A stretch of DNA of 64,000 nt from Leptodactylus fallax (Eukaryota; Chordata; Amphibia; Anura; Leptodactylidae), in assembly GCA_947044405.1 (NCBI GenBank), contig CAMRHE010000358.1:1922001-1986000 (forward strand), in the 5' to 3' direction. Position numbers and translations under genes: made by a program. Shown here in pieces: positions 1-12,232 of the stretch; position 1 is the stretch's first letter, and each line of letters opens with the position of its first letter. The notes under the pieces were generated by a model that was given only the letters and a program-made list of their open reading frames with translations, was not told the DNA's origin and did not search any database.

Positions 1-2099
1 CAGAATATTTCTCCAGGATTCCTTCTATGTAAAAGATACTCAATGAGGAGTTTATTGTAGGGGTCAAGCAGCCAGTCACGGTGGGGTTCAACAAACCAAT
101 CTATAATTGAATGGCTCTTGCTTTGACAGAACTGGCCATTCCATGTGTTACATGGTTAGCCATTTATTTCAATGGCTGTCATGTAATACTATATTTTATC
201 TGCAGTGGCTATTGAAGAGGAATGAGAAATGTCAAGGCACAGCTTCCCCCTAAGGATAACACCTGATTGATCAATTCTAGACCTAAATGGATGAAACAGC
301 TATGCACAAAGTTGCTCTAAAGTAAGGCTGGAATAGGCTGCCCGGATATAAACTTAAAAATTTTATTTTTATGTTGAAAAACGTTAATATTTGTAGAACG
401 TAAAATGATATTCTAACATCCTTTTAACTTAAATAGGCTGCAAATACTGTCGCTGCACTGCTAAAGACAATCATATGCAGCAATAATTCTATGTGAAAGC
501 ATGAAAAAAGGGGAATATAATATGTCCACTTCCTCTGCTAACCTTGTAATAACCTAGCAAACAAGGTTCTCTACTGCCAGTTTCGCAAATAATATAGACC
601 AATAAGGATAACAAATAGTGGCACAATGAGAGAGACTGTATAAAACTGAAATTAAAATTGCACAAATATTATTAGTGTATTTATTCTTTGTTGTCTCATC
701 CTGGGTATTACATAAAATGTTTCTGAATAGACTAGTAGTAACTGCAATGTAATAGTAAGCATGAAAAATGTCTTAAACATATCGAGGAAGGGCAAAAATA
801 AATATTTTTGGTGTATGTTTAGAAAATGTATTTTTTTCATTTTAGAAACAAATATTGTGCAGTTATTTATTTTTATTTCATTGGTATTTTGACCCATAGG
901 GGAGCTCTGAAATAGACTGAATCTATGATCTTTAGATCAATATTATTATGATCACTAAACCCTGTTACAATTTAGAGCTTCTATGAGAACATCTCATATA
1001 AAACCCCTGTAAAGCAATACTTGCTATTATTGAATCAGACAATTCTTTACTTTCAATATTCATTATTCAAATATTCTCCAAGGAGTTGTCCCACAAACAA
1101 CACTTATTGCTTACCCTAAGTTTAGGGAATAAATAGCTGACCACTAGGGGGGTCTAACTGCTGTGACACCCACTGCTTATAAGAGCAGGGCCCTTCTGTC
1201 CTTCCATTTGAATGGCGTGAAGGTTCCCAACCTGTTGCTTTTCAATTATTAATGAAGCTGTAGCTTTAATACAGTTCCCAGCAGGTGGTTGTTTAGCCAT
1301 GCTGGAAGTTGTAGTTTAGATAGAGTTGGTAAGTCAAGTTGAAGGCCAATGGTCTATGGTCTATTTTTGAATGCCTGTGGCATGTGATAGATCCAATGAG
1401 GCTATGTTCACATCTGTTTCAGAGACTATATGAGGAGTCTCTGTCATGAACTGGCAAAATCTACCATTTCAGTCAATATCGTCGCTCAGGATCCATCACT
1501 TGACGGATCTGTCATTACTGTTTAGTCAGTTCTTATGAAGGAATAAAAGAATAAAAGCCAGTAACGGTACCTGAAGACAATTTACTGCAGTCAATGTGCA
1601 AGTTGTCTTTCAGCTACTGTAATTAAAATGTAGTTTCCCATATTATACATATATTTGATAATAAACCACTGGATAACATAGAGGCTTATTATTGTACAGA
1701 TGTGTCCTTTCTTACCTTTTGTCTTGGCTAGAGATGCCTAACTCTTGAAGTCAAAATTATTTCATGTATTATATCATTCAATATCTGCAGAGCTGTAACT
1801 ATAGGCTTATGACCTGGGTGCAAAAGCTCAGCTTGGGCCCCCTGAACAACGTCTCACATTTTATCTACATTAACATTTCCCTTTCCTTCTGAGCTCAGTC
1901 CACTATGAATAATTTACAATTTCCTTCTTTTCTGGCAGTGAAAGGCTGTGTATAATAAATCTTCTCATTCTAATGCATCAGAAGGCAGTGGTAATAAATT
2001 TACAATTGCCAGAAAGGAGATGAAAGAAGTTGTTTTAGATGTTAGCATTTACAAAATGAAAAACATTAAAAAACATCTGTATTTCTGTCTGTTTTGCTA
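1..2099. other. AT-rich unique sequence, no gene seen
   Basis: I see no recognisable coding region or RNA gene here. The sequence is AT-rich, with only short chance reading frames. Around 1399 the string GGCTATGTTCACATCTG resembles the terminal repeat of anuran MITEs with TTA/TAA targets, but no matching partner end was found. About 1790-1860 (a phrase ending in GGGCCCCCTGAAC) looks like a dispersed repeat by its GC-rich composition. Confidence 0.5.
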
Positions 2100-2395
2100 C
2101 AAAAAAACACTACGGAAAAGACCATCACGTTATTTTCAGCAGCATTTTTCAATGCATTTTCACAGAGTTTTCCTCTGCAGACTTTATGCCCCAATTATGC
2201 CTATATGGAAAACATCTGCATTTCTGCAGGTATAATTGACATGCTGCGATTTCCAAAAACAGGGTGCTTTTGAAAACACAGCTTTTCTGCTGCGGATATT
2301 TTTCTGCAATGTGTAGATGGGATTAGCTAGAATCCTATCCACTTTGCAGGTACTATAAAATGCAGTGTTTTTGCAACATGGGGCCCCAGCCTTAA
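2100..2395. repeat. GGCCCCACGT-family MITE, old copy
   Basis: This copy ends with AACATGGGGCCCCAGCC followed by TTA. Inside are the family's usual phrases: a stretch near 2193-2230 reading 'tatgcctat...ggtataattgacatgctgcgatttcc', and a 'gtgtagatgggatt...atcctatccactttgcaggta' block. About a dozen copies lie in the window. A perfect foldback copy at 53964-54182 shows the TTA target duplication and the GGCTAAAGCCCCACGTTGCG end. The left end here is decayed. A PIF/Harbinger-like origin is inferred from the 3-bp TTA/TAA target and GG-starting ends. Confidence 0.6.
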
Positions 2396-3019
2396 TGTGG
2401 TGAGGGTAACCTATTGGCCCCCACATCATTATATGTTCAGCAACTCTCTGCTCTGAAATACTCACTTACGTACATATACAGAAATACTTACAGCCTATAT
2501 AATTACAGTTTATGAAGACATGGATTGCAGTTTTTATAGTGTCTCAAGAAATCACTAATGGCACTGATGATACTATCATCCATAATAGTTGTCATTTCAA
2601 TAGCGTATAGCTGCCGTAATTACTTTGTATAACAATCGCAATACATTTCCTCTGAGCATGAAGGTTAGCAAATAATTGGTGTACATGCAAAATAAGGGTC
2701 ATTAATGTCCACAAAAGCAGTTTTTCAATCCCAATTATAGGGCAAAATGTGCTTTGCTCTGTAATCTGCTGAGCAGCTGTTCAATGAACTTTAAGGAAAA
2801 CTTAATAATATAATACATAATATGCAGTGCAGTATATTTTACTATATGAAGGCGGTCAAAGTTACACGTCTAATTTACAGCAATAAAAGTGCTGTCTAGA
2901 CTGATAATACTGTAGTGTTTGATATGTTATCGAGAAAAAGTCAACAGGAAACATTTGTAACTTTTAGCTATCAAAAGTATACAACAAACTGGCAAAATAC
3001 AAGTCAAGCTGATTTCATA
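2396..3019. other. AT-rich unique sequence
   Basis: No gene or recognisable repeat was seen in this stretch. Confidence 0.4.
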
Positions 3020-3532
3020 GGGGGCGTTTACACTACCGTTGGTGACCGTCAGTAGTGTCCGTTGCTATTGTCCGTTACAAGATTTTAGCATCGGACACCA
3101 GCGGAACCGTCAGAAATCCGTTAAAATTTCCATTCATTTCAATGGGTTTTTATATTGTGTCCATTTGTGTCCGTTTACACCCAATCCGTCAGAAGTCCGT
3201 TTTTTTTCCACGGACAAAAAAATCCTACATGCAGGACTTTTTTGTCCGTTTGGAAAAATGGATTCTTGATGGACAGCAAATGTCCGTTATTTTTTTTAAC
3301 GTTGAAGTCTATGGGTAACGGACTTATAATGGACAGTAACTGATAGCCATCAGTTATTGTCCGTTATTTTATGTTCATTTTGTTTCTGCGCTTGCTCAGA
3401 AAGCTCTTTAATTGGATCAGTTAAAAACACGGACACATTAACATCAGTTAGTGTCCGTTAAAGTCTGTTATGATAGGTGTTTTGTTAATGGACACCTTCA
3501 TAACGGAATCCAATGGTAGTGTGAACCCTGCC
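3020..3532. mobile_element. GTCCGTTA-rich foldback MITE, copy 1
   Basis: The left end GGGGGCGTTTACACTACC pairs with the reverse complement of the right end, GGCAGGGTTCACACTACC. The interior is built from many repeats of GTCCGTTA and its complement TAACGGAC. A second copy lies at 62037-62670, about 85% similar by eye, where the flanking TAA is duplicated. Flanks here are ATA and TTA, consistent with an eroded 3-bp target. There is no coding capacity. Short frames across it are by-products of the repeats. A PIF/Harbinger-like origin is inferred from the target and GG-starting ends. A hAT origin is the alternative, but no 8-bp duplication was found. Confidence 0.7.
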
Positions 3533-3540
3533 TTATAATC

Positions 3541-4130
3541 AGGCTTGGACTGGCCCACCGGGGAACAAGTGAATCCCCAGTGGGCCCTAAGCGCTAACTA
3601 TCATGGTTGCACCCCTTGCAGGGTACGGGTCCCGCGGCTAGCTGGAGATGGCCGGGGCGCCGGACCACTATGATAGCAGTAGGGGAAAGCCTGGATCCCC
3701 GACCGCTATACATATTGTAAATGAAAAGGGGCCCCAGCATGTTGCCAGGCCCCTTTCCAATAGATGTCAGCCCAGGGGAGGTGACTTAAAATAATAAATA
3801 GTTATACTCACCTCTCCTGGGCTCTGCATCCTTTCTGGGGCCGTTCAGTCATGTGACTGTGGCCTGTGATTAGGCCCCAGTGGTCACATGGAGCGCGGCC
3901 GTGTAATGACGTCAGTGCGCCCCCACGTAACCACTAAGGACCAATCACAGGCCTCAGCAGGGACGTCTGAAGAGGGCTGAAGATACTGAAGACAGCCGGA
4001 CCAAGCCAGGATGCTCAGGAAAGATGAGACAAGGTGAGTATCAGTGTTTGTTATTTTTATTCACCTTTCCTGGGCCTCTGATTATTATAATCTGGGGTCT
4101 GAGGAGACCCCAGAGTATAATAATAGCACC
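3541..4130. repeat. Dispersed anuran-type repeat with GGCTTGGACTGGCCCACC start
   Basis: It begins with a GC-rich phrase (GGCTTGGACTGGCCCACCG) that recurs in altered form near 40384-40480. It continues through a GTGAGTATCAG...TTTTTATTCACC block and a short hairpin around 'tctggggtctgaggagaccccaga'. The same block recurs at 11725-12232. It leads straight into the 31-bp minisatellite, so the minisatellite may be part of a composite dispersed repeat. It is non-coding. Confidence 0.5.
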
Positions 4131-4151
4131 GGAGGAGAGGGGGGCTGTTGG

Positions 4152-4345
4152 GAGCATATAATACTGGGTGGGGGCCTCTGTGAAGCATATAATACTGTGT
4201 GAGGCCACTGTAGAGCATATAATACTGGGTGAGGGCCACTGTGGAGCATATAATACTGGGTGGGGGCCACTTTGGAGCATATAATAATGTGTGGGGACCA
4301 CTATGGAGCATATAATGCTGTGTGGGGGCCACTGTGGAGCACTGT
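4152..4345 (+). repeat. 31-bp minisatellite, about 6 units
   Basis: Units begin with GAGCATATAATACTGGGTG and continue with GAGGGCCACTGTG. Unit starts are at 4152, 4183, 4213, 4244, 4275, 4306 and 4337, giving spacings of 31, 30, 31, 31, 31 and 31. Overlapping reading frames on the minus strand simply reflect the repeat. See also the other 31-bp arrays at 31889, 38805 and 42425. Confidence 0.85.
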
Positions 4346-4697
4346 GGGGATAGAGATATCGGTGCCGTTATTTTCAGCACCAATATCTCCCCACTGTCAG
4401 AAGGGCGTTCCTCATAGCTCAGAGTCATTGCTGGGCTGTGAGGAATGCCCCCCCTGACAGTAACCTAACATAGCTTTGTACTGTCAGAGGGGGCATTCCT
4501 TACCACACAGTAATGACGCTAGACTGTCAGGAACGCCTGACAGTGGGGAGATATTGGTGCCGAAATTAACGGCACCGATATCTCCAGCCCCGGGGCACAT
4601 ACCAGGAGAGCCGACAGTGCTCTGAATTGAGCGCACTGTCGGCTTTATAGCAGTATATAAAACCACATGTGCCTGAGCACATGAAAGGTCCTTTTTA
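4346..4697. repeat. Partial copy of the palindromic CCTTTCATG family
   Basis: This stretch contains foldback segments around 'gatatcggtgccgttattt' and its complement, repeated 'gcgttcct' and 'actgtcag' motifs, and a right end reading ACATGAAAGGTCCTTTTTAA. The complete version is the TTAA-flanked palindrome at 17811-18408, and another copy lies at about 53841-54378. It appears to lack the left terminal part and abuts the minisatellite. Confidence 0.65.
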
Positions 4698-4801
4698 ACA
4701 CAGCTTATTTATTTATATGGCAGATTTAACCTTTTTAACCAGCACCCAATGCAATAAAAGTTTGTCAATATGTTGCTAATAAAAGACAGTCATCAGTCTT
4801 A

Positions 4802-5065
4802 CACTAGGTTCACACCTGCATTCAAGTTTCCATTCTTCGGGTCCACTTGAAGACCCCACAAATGGAAATCTAATTCTCTTAAAAAACCCGCAGACCCCAT
4901 AGACTATAATGGGGTCCTCTGGGTTTCCGCCCAGTTTCTGCCCGAAAAAGGTGGAAAAATGCAAAGAGAAAAGTCCTGCTTGCAGGTCTTCTCTCTCCGC
5001 ATTTTTTAAGCGGATTTGATAACGGAAACCCTGAGCAGAGACCGGGCGCAGGTGTGAACCTAGCC
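4802..5065. mobile_element. GGTTCACACCTGC-end MITE with TTA target
   Basis: The left end CACTAGGTTCACACCTGC mirrors the right end GCAGGTGTGAACCTAGCC. TTA lies immediately outside on both sides (4799-4801 and 5066-5068). The inside is a loose foldback with 'tggaaatct' and 'cgggtttccgc'-like segments. Related half-copies lie at 19170-19226 and 57308-57480. The TTA target and ends suggest a PIF/Harbinger-type non-autonomous element (inference). Confidence 0.7.
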
Positions 5066-5394
5066 TTAAACAGGTTTTCCAGGCTAAAAACTTTTTTTTT
5101 TTTATTTAGGATGTGGAGGTGAAAAAAAAAAGCATACCCCCAGCTCCCCAGCACCCCGTTGTCCTATGCTAGTGTCTGTTTGGTCTCATAGCGACGTCTC
5201 ATTTATGGAAATCTTGTACCTCCTGTACCTGTTTGGTCTCAGCGGTCACATGAGGCGCCAACACAAGATAGAATGGACACTGGCAACAGAAAACGGAGAC
5301 CCGGGGACAAGAGAGTATTTACTTTTTTTTTTTTTTTTTTTTACACCTCCTGCCTGCCACATGGGTTGCTCCAATTCCTGGACAACCTCTTTAA
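5066..5394. mobile_element. TTAA-flanked MITE
   Basis: The left end TTAAACAGGTTTTCCAGGC mirrors the right end CCTGGACAACCTCTTTAA. TTAA occurs at both borders (5066-5069 and 5391-5394), as expected for piggyBac-type targets. The interior holds long T runs (about 5090-5103, and a roughly 20-base run near 5321-5342). It sits exactly between two other elements: the TTA element on its left and a TTAAAGGG element on its right. Confidence 0.6.
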
Positions 5395-5480
5395 AGGGTT
5401 TATCCACCTTTCTAATATTGATGTCCTGTCCTTAGGATAGGCCATCAGTATTACATCTGCAGGGGTACAATAGCCAGGAA
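5391..5480. repeat. TTAAAGGGTTTATCC MITE, partial
   Basis: The end TTAAAGGGTTTATCC is followed by 'tctaatattgatgtcctgtccttaggatagg'. This matches the left half of the complete foldback copy at 13954-14147. No right end was identified. Confidence 0.55.
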
Positions 5481-5759
5481 CTGTGCAGATCAGCTTTTCC
5501 AGGACAGTGCAGCTACAGGTCATGTTAACAATTCCAGAAGCCACGCGGTAGGTAGGTTTAGGTAGTGCAGTGGTGTGTATGGCGGGTGAGCAGCATGGCA
5601 GTGTTATTACCAGTAGCCGCCCTGTCTCAGTACAGCTGATCTGCAGTGGTCCTGGCGGTGGGCCCCTAGAAACAATTCCACTGGTGGGCTCTAGACATCC
5701 CTGTCCTACACTGCTTATAATGATGCGTAAAACTCAATAAAATAGTGGAAAAACATCAA

Positions 5760-6200
5760 AGCGAGATGGAGCCAGAAGCAGCAGTGACAATGGACAGGTC
5801 AGAAACAGTAACAGGGCAGGCCATGGCACAGACAGGATCTCAGAAGTAGGCCTCAGACGGAACCAGGCGATAGCTGGAGCAGTGACTTGAAACTAGGAGA
5901 TACCAGAAACAGGGCACAGGTGTAGTCAGGGTTGAAACCAGAAGATACAAAGAGCAGCATCCAGGAGCAGACAGGGTTACATCACAGAAAAAGGGTCTTG
6001 ACATGGTAGACAGTTTACAACCGTTTCAGGCAGACTCATAACAGACCACAGGAAACAGGCACAACAGGACACAGGACACAGGCATGTCTACAGGGCATAA
6101 GATACAGGCTCAAGCATTGGTGTACACTGGAAACAAGGATACAGGCACAGGTTTCAAGGTTCACAAGATTCACAACAGGATACAAGCTAAGGATAGGTAA
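5760..6200. repeat. Degenerate ACAGG-rich tandem-like region
   Basis: The words ACAGGC, CACAGG, AACAGG and GGATACA recur at irregular spacing, giving a purine- and CA-rich strand unlike the surrounding AT-rich DNA. It looks like a decayed minisatellite or a fragment of a retroelement untranslated region. The 63-residue minus-strand frame here is not convincing as a gene. Confidence 0.4.
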
Positions 6201-6959
6201 TTCATTTTGGGTTTTGAATAGTCCCATTAAAGTCTACAGTGAAACATAAAATGCACTACATAGAAAACGTATTCATTTGTGGAGTTTTTGTGGAGATTTG
6301 GGTTATTGGAAGCATGCTCTCCGAGTAGGGCACTTTTTTCAGACATCTTCTATTGGATAAAGAAATGCTAGAGAAAATACATGAGACAAATGTTACAAAG
6401 TAAAATGCTTGTTATGAAAAAGATATTAAGATACGTTAGATATTGGACAGTCCATGTTGAACACAGTCAGGAATTGGAGATGTTTCTTACTGCAACCAAT
6501 CAGATTTCTCGTTGTGGATAAATGTATTTTTATCCATTATATGTATTTGCAGCATTATACATAAAGAAACTCAGTAAAGACAGTTTTTCTATCCCTACAT
6601 CCATAACCTGACTGTCTGTCTCACTCTCAGCTTCTTTCATGTATACTGCCCTCATATCCCTGCAGTACAGATTCTCCTCAGCTCACGATCAGAGACCATC
6701 TTGGCTTTTATATTTCTCTGTTTCTCGGCTATCAATCCCATGATGCATCTGTGCAGCACAAAATGAGCAGTTAAAGACTGTACTAAATCTACCTGCCATG
6801 GGGCTGTGCAGTTATCCTTCTCTCTATATTCTCCTAAATAATCTAAGAAACTGGAAGGATATAGTTAGAGAGGCTGAGCTGCTGTGAGCCTCTGCATTAT
6901 AGTTGTGTGACATCAATAGTTAGTGTTCTCCGTGTGTTATTTAGTCCATCATACAGAAA
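6201..6959. other. Unannotated AT-rich sequence
   Basis: Nothing supportable was seen. Confidence 0.35.
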
Positions 6960-7290
6960 GCTTTGCATTATTTCCTGAGCATTTCATAAAGGCACATGGC
7001 CTTACTGAATAACAAAATAAGGTAATACTGGGAATACATAACGAATGTACCTCTGGCACTTGCGCAGTGAATCCAGGGTGTAAGTCCTCGGCTTTGATAA
7101 AGAACAGCACAGCCACCAGGAACAACAGAGATAAGTCCGATGAGACTCTTCAGACTCATCTCTAGGTAAGTATTAAGGTTTATTTTTTAATTGCGGGCAC
7201 AGATGGATTTATAACAGGGTGATTTGGGACACTAAACCCCTGGTCTATAAGGACCTGTGGGTGGTTAAGTGTCCCAAATGGACCTCACAG
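6960..7290. repeat. Dispersed repeat with GACTCATCTCTAG phrase
   Basis: GACTCATCTCTAGGTAAGT followed by 'aaggttta' recurs near 31459-31490. Downstream, at about 7228-7280, 'tttgggacactaaac' faces 'gttaagtgtcccaaa', a short hairpin. This is probably a composite non-coding dispersed repeat. Confidence 0.4.
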
Positions 7291-10200
7291 GTTCCCTCTA
7301 ATTGAGAAATTGGAGTTGAATTAAGGGTGGCCACATCTGTACTTTACCATTGCTCTCTCACTACCTTAGAGCAGAAATGAGCAGAGGTATGTGAAACCTT
7401 AGAGGGAGATTACAAAGTGATGCTTGTTTGTAGTTCCCAGAAAGTCTTCTGCACAGTCGATATTGATCTTCTGTCTGCACATGGACACTGAACAATTGGT
7501 TAGACTGGGAATCACAGGCCACAGCCATTCATAATGAAAGAGTTCGAAACATATGGAGGCAACTGAACTGTGATGAAGCAAATATTACAGGTGAGTTAGG
7601 ATTATCTGTGAAGAAAGTTTCCAGAGTGCTCCCTCAAGAAAGATGGAGTAGAGGTGAAACATTTCAGAATTGCCCTCCAGCATCCTTTCTGTATTTTTCA
7701 TTGTAAAAGGTTTGAAGGACTGCACCATCTTGATCATAACTTCTCCAGAATTACGTTAAAGAGCCTTCTAAGAGCTTTCTCTGCACCAAAGGCACTGTAT
7801 GACCTTGTGGTGACTGTTATATCCCACTTCATGAATCTCATTGACATAGAGAAGATACTTTGTAAGAAAAGATTAAGATTTTTTGTCTCTGCTCTGAAGA
7901 GATGGAGTTGTTCAATTTATGTTCCCATTTCAATAGGATCAGATGAATCACTTGTAACAACAGAAAGAGAGTAAAGGATCAAGCACAAGGTTTTTCTATA
8001 TTGTTCAGTTTCATTAGACCTGTTTATCATTAAAGGGCAAGGTGGTGGGGGGGTAATTTGATAATTTACTATACATTAAGAAAGGTGACATTACAGTTGG
8101 TACGTGGCTTTAAGGGAAAAAAAGATTTACTATCTATGAAAAACGTGGATTAAGATTAGATACTAGGCAATTTATTACAATGTAATTTCCATTTCTGGAT
8201 AAAAAAAACTACAGTGTTTTGATGGAGACATCACAGTGTTTTTTTGGCTTTTAAGTTGAATTTTTTTTATTTCTACTATAAATTACATTTATATTGAAAT
8301 AGATGTGTTTCTGTACAATCCACAAGATATTTAAGGACATGTACATGTCTTTGTAGCCAAGAATTGTGTTATATGGATTTGTAACATAATAGCTCTTATT
8401 CAAATGGGCGGTAACCCTTTTTTCTCATAGAAAATTATAGGTTAGGCCAACTTGGTGAATAAGAGCTAATTTACATATAACTTTTCCGGAGCCATATCTT
8501 TAGCATTTTGTACTTGTGACATCTACTCCTTAAGCCAATTCAATAAAATATCACAACAAGATAATAAATAAGCCTTTTAAGCCTTTTGTAATTCAAGACA
8601 CAGCCACAGGGTAGCTGCTCATAGATACATATAGGATATAATTTTATGACCCAATATCATAAAACAAGAATGTCTTTAAAAGCTATTGATTTCATGACAA
8701 ACATATTTGGACATTGCCAACCAAGTGTAAAAGTAGGAAGGAACATCTGTAGGTATTTCCTTACAATGATTAGCTCCATAGTTACTGTATAAAATGCCCC
8801 AGACTCATTCTGCTATCTGGTGAGTGTTTAGTGTATTCCTATGAGACACAAATGCACACTGCCTCCTGCTTATTATAGCTGACAGAGAGAAACCGATCAT
8901 GAGCAGAAGGCAGGAAAGACAGGGAAGGCAGGGAAGGCAGACTGAAGTTGCACCAAATTTACACTCTGCACTGCAAGTTATGTCTTAAAATGTCTATGTA
9001 ATTGGTTTATTACTTACTGATATTAGATAGATATTACTACATCTTTCTCACAAATGTTGTCAAATTCAAAAACCTGTCTTTTCTGCCATTTTTACATATG
9101 ACTTATAAAAAACTAACAACAACAACAAAGTAACTCATACACAGCATTGTACTTATCCTTATAACTACATTCTCCAAACTAATAATGAAAAAAGTGTTGC
9201 AGGCCTGTGAAGTCCCCTTTGATATCATTATCAAAATGCTATGATGCATTAATACTGTATGCATATGTTAAGAGCCCTTTTTGTTGTCTAGAGACTTTGA
9301 TGATTTTAGTTTTTTATGGCTTTCTGAACATCAAAGCTTGAGGTATATAGCACAACCAGGTAGAAGAGGAAACCACAAAGAGAAATTGGTGGGGAAGCTA
9401 TTCATATATATTTTACCAGTAAAAATGAAATGATGAACTCTAGAGACGTCCATAATGAGAAAGCCTGGAACAGAATTTGAAATACAAATGCAGTATTAAT
9501 AATAGAATGAGAATAAATAGAGCAAGATGCATTGTGAAGCGGAATAATCTTTATACTGCACAAAACAAAGATGGACGCTCTCCAGCCATTTCTCATAATA
9601 ATACCCAATGGATAAACCATGAAGAATATAATACCGGACCATTACAGCAAATAAATAAGAATGTAGGATCTATTGTTATTAAATTGAAAAATACATTTAT
9701 TTGGCAGCACGAGAAGAGGAGACGTTAAGTTAATCATGAAAAACAATTCTATTTTCATTAGCAGTGGTTTTCTCCTTGGCTTCCAGAAGGACGCCAAATC
9801 TAAAGGAAAAACAAAAATAATTCACTATGCCTTTATGTTTCGCAAGAGAAAAACAAATTAAATCCTGTATTTGTGACTTTGATTCAAAGACCTATATTAA
9901 AATCAACGTGCTATGAAATAAGAAAAGATGGTGGAAAACCGAGAAAATTTGTAGGCTAGGTGGGATATATGGTAGACGAACTACAGTTAATAATAAATGT
10001 AAGTTAAAGGGGTTTTAGTATAAAATATGATGACATATCACTATGATATGCCATCTCTTGGTGATGGGGTTTGACTGCTAAGTTTCCCCTTATATCCTCA
10101 AAATGAAAGGGCTGTAACACAAGTTAAAAGACACCTTTTATATGTAAAATGCAATGCCATCTACAAGCATCATATTATAGAGCAGGAAGCGCTGAACAGA

Positions 10201-10504
10201 CTGATATGTTTCATAGTTTTCTGGAAAAAGATTCCGTATAACTTGTAACTGATCTAACTCTCTACTCATTCTGAGATTAGGAGTCCAGTAGGTGGACCTA
10301 ATCCATGACTGACAGATATTTCTATATAGAGACTCACTGAGTACAACCACATACTAGACACCTAAGCCCAGAATGAGTAGAAATTTGGATCAATAAGCTA
10401 CAAATTATACTGAATTTGCTCAGCTCCTTTAGCACTAGAGCATACTACCTTCAGAGGTAAGATATCTACTAATTGTAAATTTATTACATATTTCAGCAAA
10501 ATAT
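7291..10504. other. AT-rich unique sequence, no gene recognised
   Basis: The longest frame (7654-7974, 106 residues, plus strand) has no domain, signal or repeat I recognise, and AT-rich vertebrate DNA of this length gives such frames by chance. At 8916-8940 there is a short 'ggaaaggcagggaaggcag' direct repeat. Near 10013 the string TTAAAGGGGTTTTAG may be a worn end of a TTAA-type MITE. Confidence 0.35.
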
Positions 10505-10507
10505 CTT

Positions 10508-10640
10508 AAAGGGTTTTTTTTGCACTGGGTGTCATTTTTGAAACTGATGACCTATCCTTAGGGTAGGCCATTAATATGATTGGGGGGTCCACTCTGCACC
10601 ATCAGTTGTTCCAAGCAGTCTGCAATGTTGGAATTTATAC
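10508..10640. repeat. TTAAAGGG-family MITE relic
   Basis: The phrases 'taaagggtttttttt', 'gatgacctatccttagggtaggcc' and 'gggggtccactctgcacc' match the left half of the family copy at 13954-14147. The right end is missing. Confidence 0.55.
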
Positions 10641-11186
10641 AGGTGATGGAGCTTAAAACAAAAGGTTCCACTTATAGTGGACAGTTTGGAGTATTTCATC
10701 TCTACTCTCATTCAAGTGAATACGTAACTCGATAGTGTTACGAGTTGTAACACTTCAGCATTGCTGCTATACAGTGGATGGAGCCTTGTGCTTCCTGCTT
10801 TGTACCATGTATAGGTTCAAGAGGCTGCCTGCAACAGCTTATTGGTGTCCGATACCCTCTGTGCTGATACTGTTGAATAATTCTGAGGATCAGTTAAAAA
10901 ATGGTCCCCAGCCGGAAAAATCCATTTAACAAAGGTGAATGTCAATTCCTCTTTTTACAGTTGAGTCATGTTCAATGCTTTGCTCAATGTATGAATATAC
11001 AGTTTTACACAGAGCCCTGAAACATTTGCCTTCCTGTGCAGAGAATGGTATATATAATGTTTACTCCCTAAGAGTTTTACCAAAGATCTTGAAGGTTTTA
11101 ACTAGATTTTCAAAAATGCTTTGCAGACTGAAAAGAAGATATGAGAGCTTTAAGCTGATCAAAACTTGCACATGTACAAGCAGCCT

Positions 11187-11313
11187 AAGGCTGCATTCAC
11201 ATCACAATTTTGTCCTACATTTAACATATCACATGAAATATCCATTAAATGGATGCCTCAGCATATATGTTAAATGAAGGACAAAATTATGATCTGAATG
11301 CAGTCTACAATAC
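11187..11313. mobile_element. Short foldback MITE
   Basis: GGCTGCATTCACATCA at the left end and TGATCTGAATGCAGTC-like sequence at the right end are inverted copies. The arms extend inward through 'attttgtcctacatttaacatat' and its complement, so most of the roughly 120 bp folds on itself. The left flank is TAA and the right flank TAC, probably an eroded 3-bp target. Confidence 0.65.
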
Positions 11314-11724
11314 GATAGTAATAGTAATTTTTACAGTTCACATTTGTACATGTATGTAGAAGCTTACAACTAATTTTAACAGATGTTGCAGCCGCAACAA
11401 ATGTTTCTTGCATTAACAAAAAATTTTTTACACTGCTGTTTGCAATTCAAAATAAATGATAGTTACACTATGCAAACTGTGCTAGCACAAAACAAACGTT
11501 TGTCAGTGCTATACATATATTTGTTTGGTTTGGTGGCTGCTACATCTGTAAAATGAATAATGACTACAGATTAGCAAACCTGTTACAAATTTTCCAAAGT
11601 GTCATGACATCAACATGCCCCCCATGATTGGGTCTTAGTGGTTTCCACGGTCTCATGATGTCACAGAAGTGGCCATGGTACACTGGGGAATGTGAACAGA
11701 CGCCACAAGAGAGCCCAGGAGATG

Positions 11725-12232
11725 TGAGGCAAGTTGAGTATCAGCATTTTTTATTTTTCCACACCTCCCATGGACTTTTGCTTATTACATGTGCATCTCA
11801 ATAAATTAGAATATCTTTGAAATGTTTATTTCTTTCAGTAATTAAATTAAAAAAGTGGCCTCCTATATTTTTTAGATTCTTTACACACAGAGTGTTCTAT
11901 TTCAAGTGTTTTATTTCTGTAAATGTTGATTATGGATTACAGGTAATGAAAACCCAAATCTAAGAAAATTAGAAAAAAGTTTGAAAAATTTGAAAATTTG
12001 AAAAAGTTCAGCATTGTAAATTCAGTGTGTCACCTGCCTAGTTTTCCTAAGCCTTTAAATGGTCCCTCACTCTGGTTCAGTAGGACACACAATCATGGAA
12101 GACACTGATTATGAATTGTATTACTGAATTACTGAAATGAATGAACGGTTCAAAGATATTCTAATTTATTGAGATGCACCTGTATACTCTGGGTTCTGAA
12201 GAAACCCCAGAGTATAATAAAAGCACTTTCGA
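11725..12232. repeat. Dispersed repeat split by a MITE
   Basis: The left part ('gttgagtatcagcattttttatttttcc...') and right part ('actctgggttctgaagaaaccccagagtataataa') are continuous in the related copy at about 4034-4125. Here they are separated by the element at 11788-12182, so this is the older host repeat. Confidence 0.55.
11788..12182. mobile_element. Tc1/mariner-type MITE, 395 bp
   Basis: The left end CATGTGCATCTCAATAAATT mirrors the right end AATTTATTGAGATGCACCTG. The inverted repeats continue as TAGAATATCTTTGAA. TA flanks both ends (11786-11787 and 12183-12184), the Tc1/mariner target. The middle is A-rich with no coding capacity. I recognise the GGTGCATCTCAA end as belonging to a widespread vertebrate MITE family. 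Confidence 0.82.

Noticed and set aside
3020..3532. hAT assignment for the GTCCGTTA MITE because its right end reads CAGGGTTCACAC
   Set aside because: No 8-bp target duplication fits either copy, whereas copy 2 has a clean TAA on both sides.
4041..4428. Overlapping Pro/Tyr-rich frames ('QYYMLHSGPHPV' type) as a repeat protein
   Set aside because: They are the translation of the 31-bp minisatellite in several frames, and the repeat's structure explains them fully.
7654..7974. A 106-residue plus-strand frame as a gene
   Set aside because: It shows no recognisable motif and no supporting neighbours. It is treated as chance.
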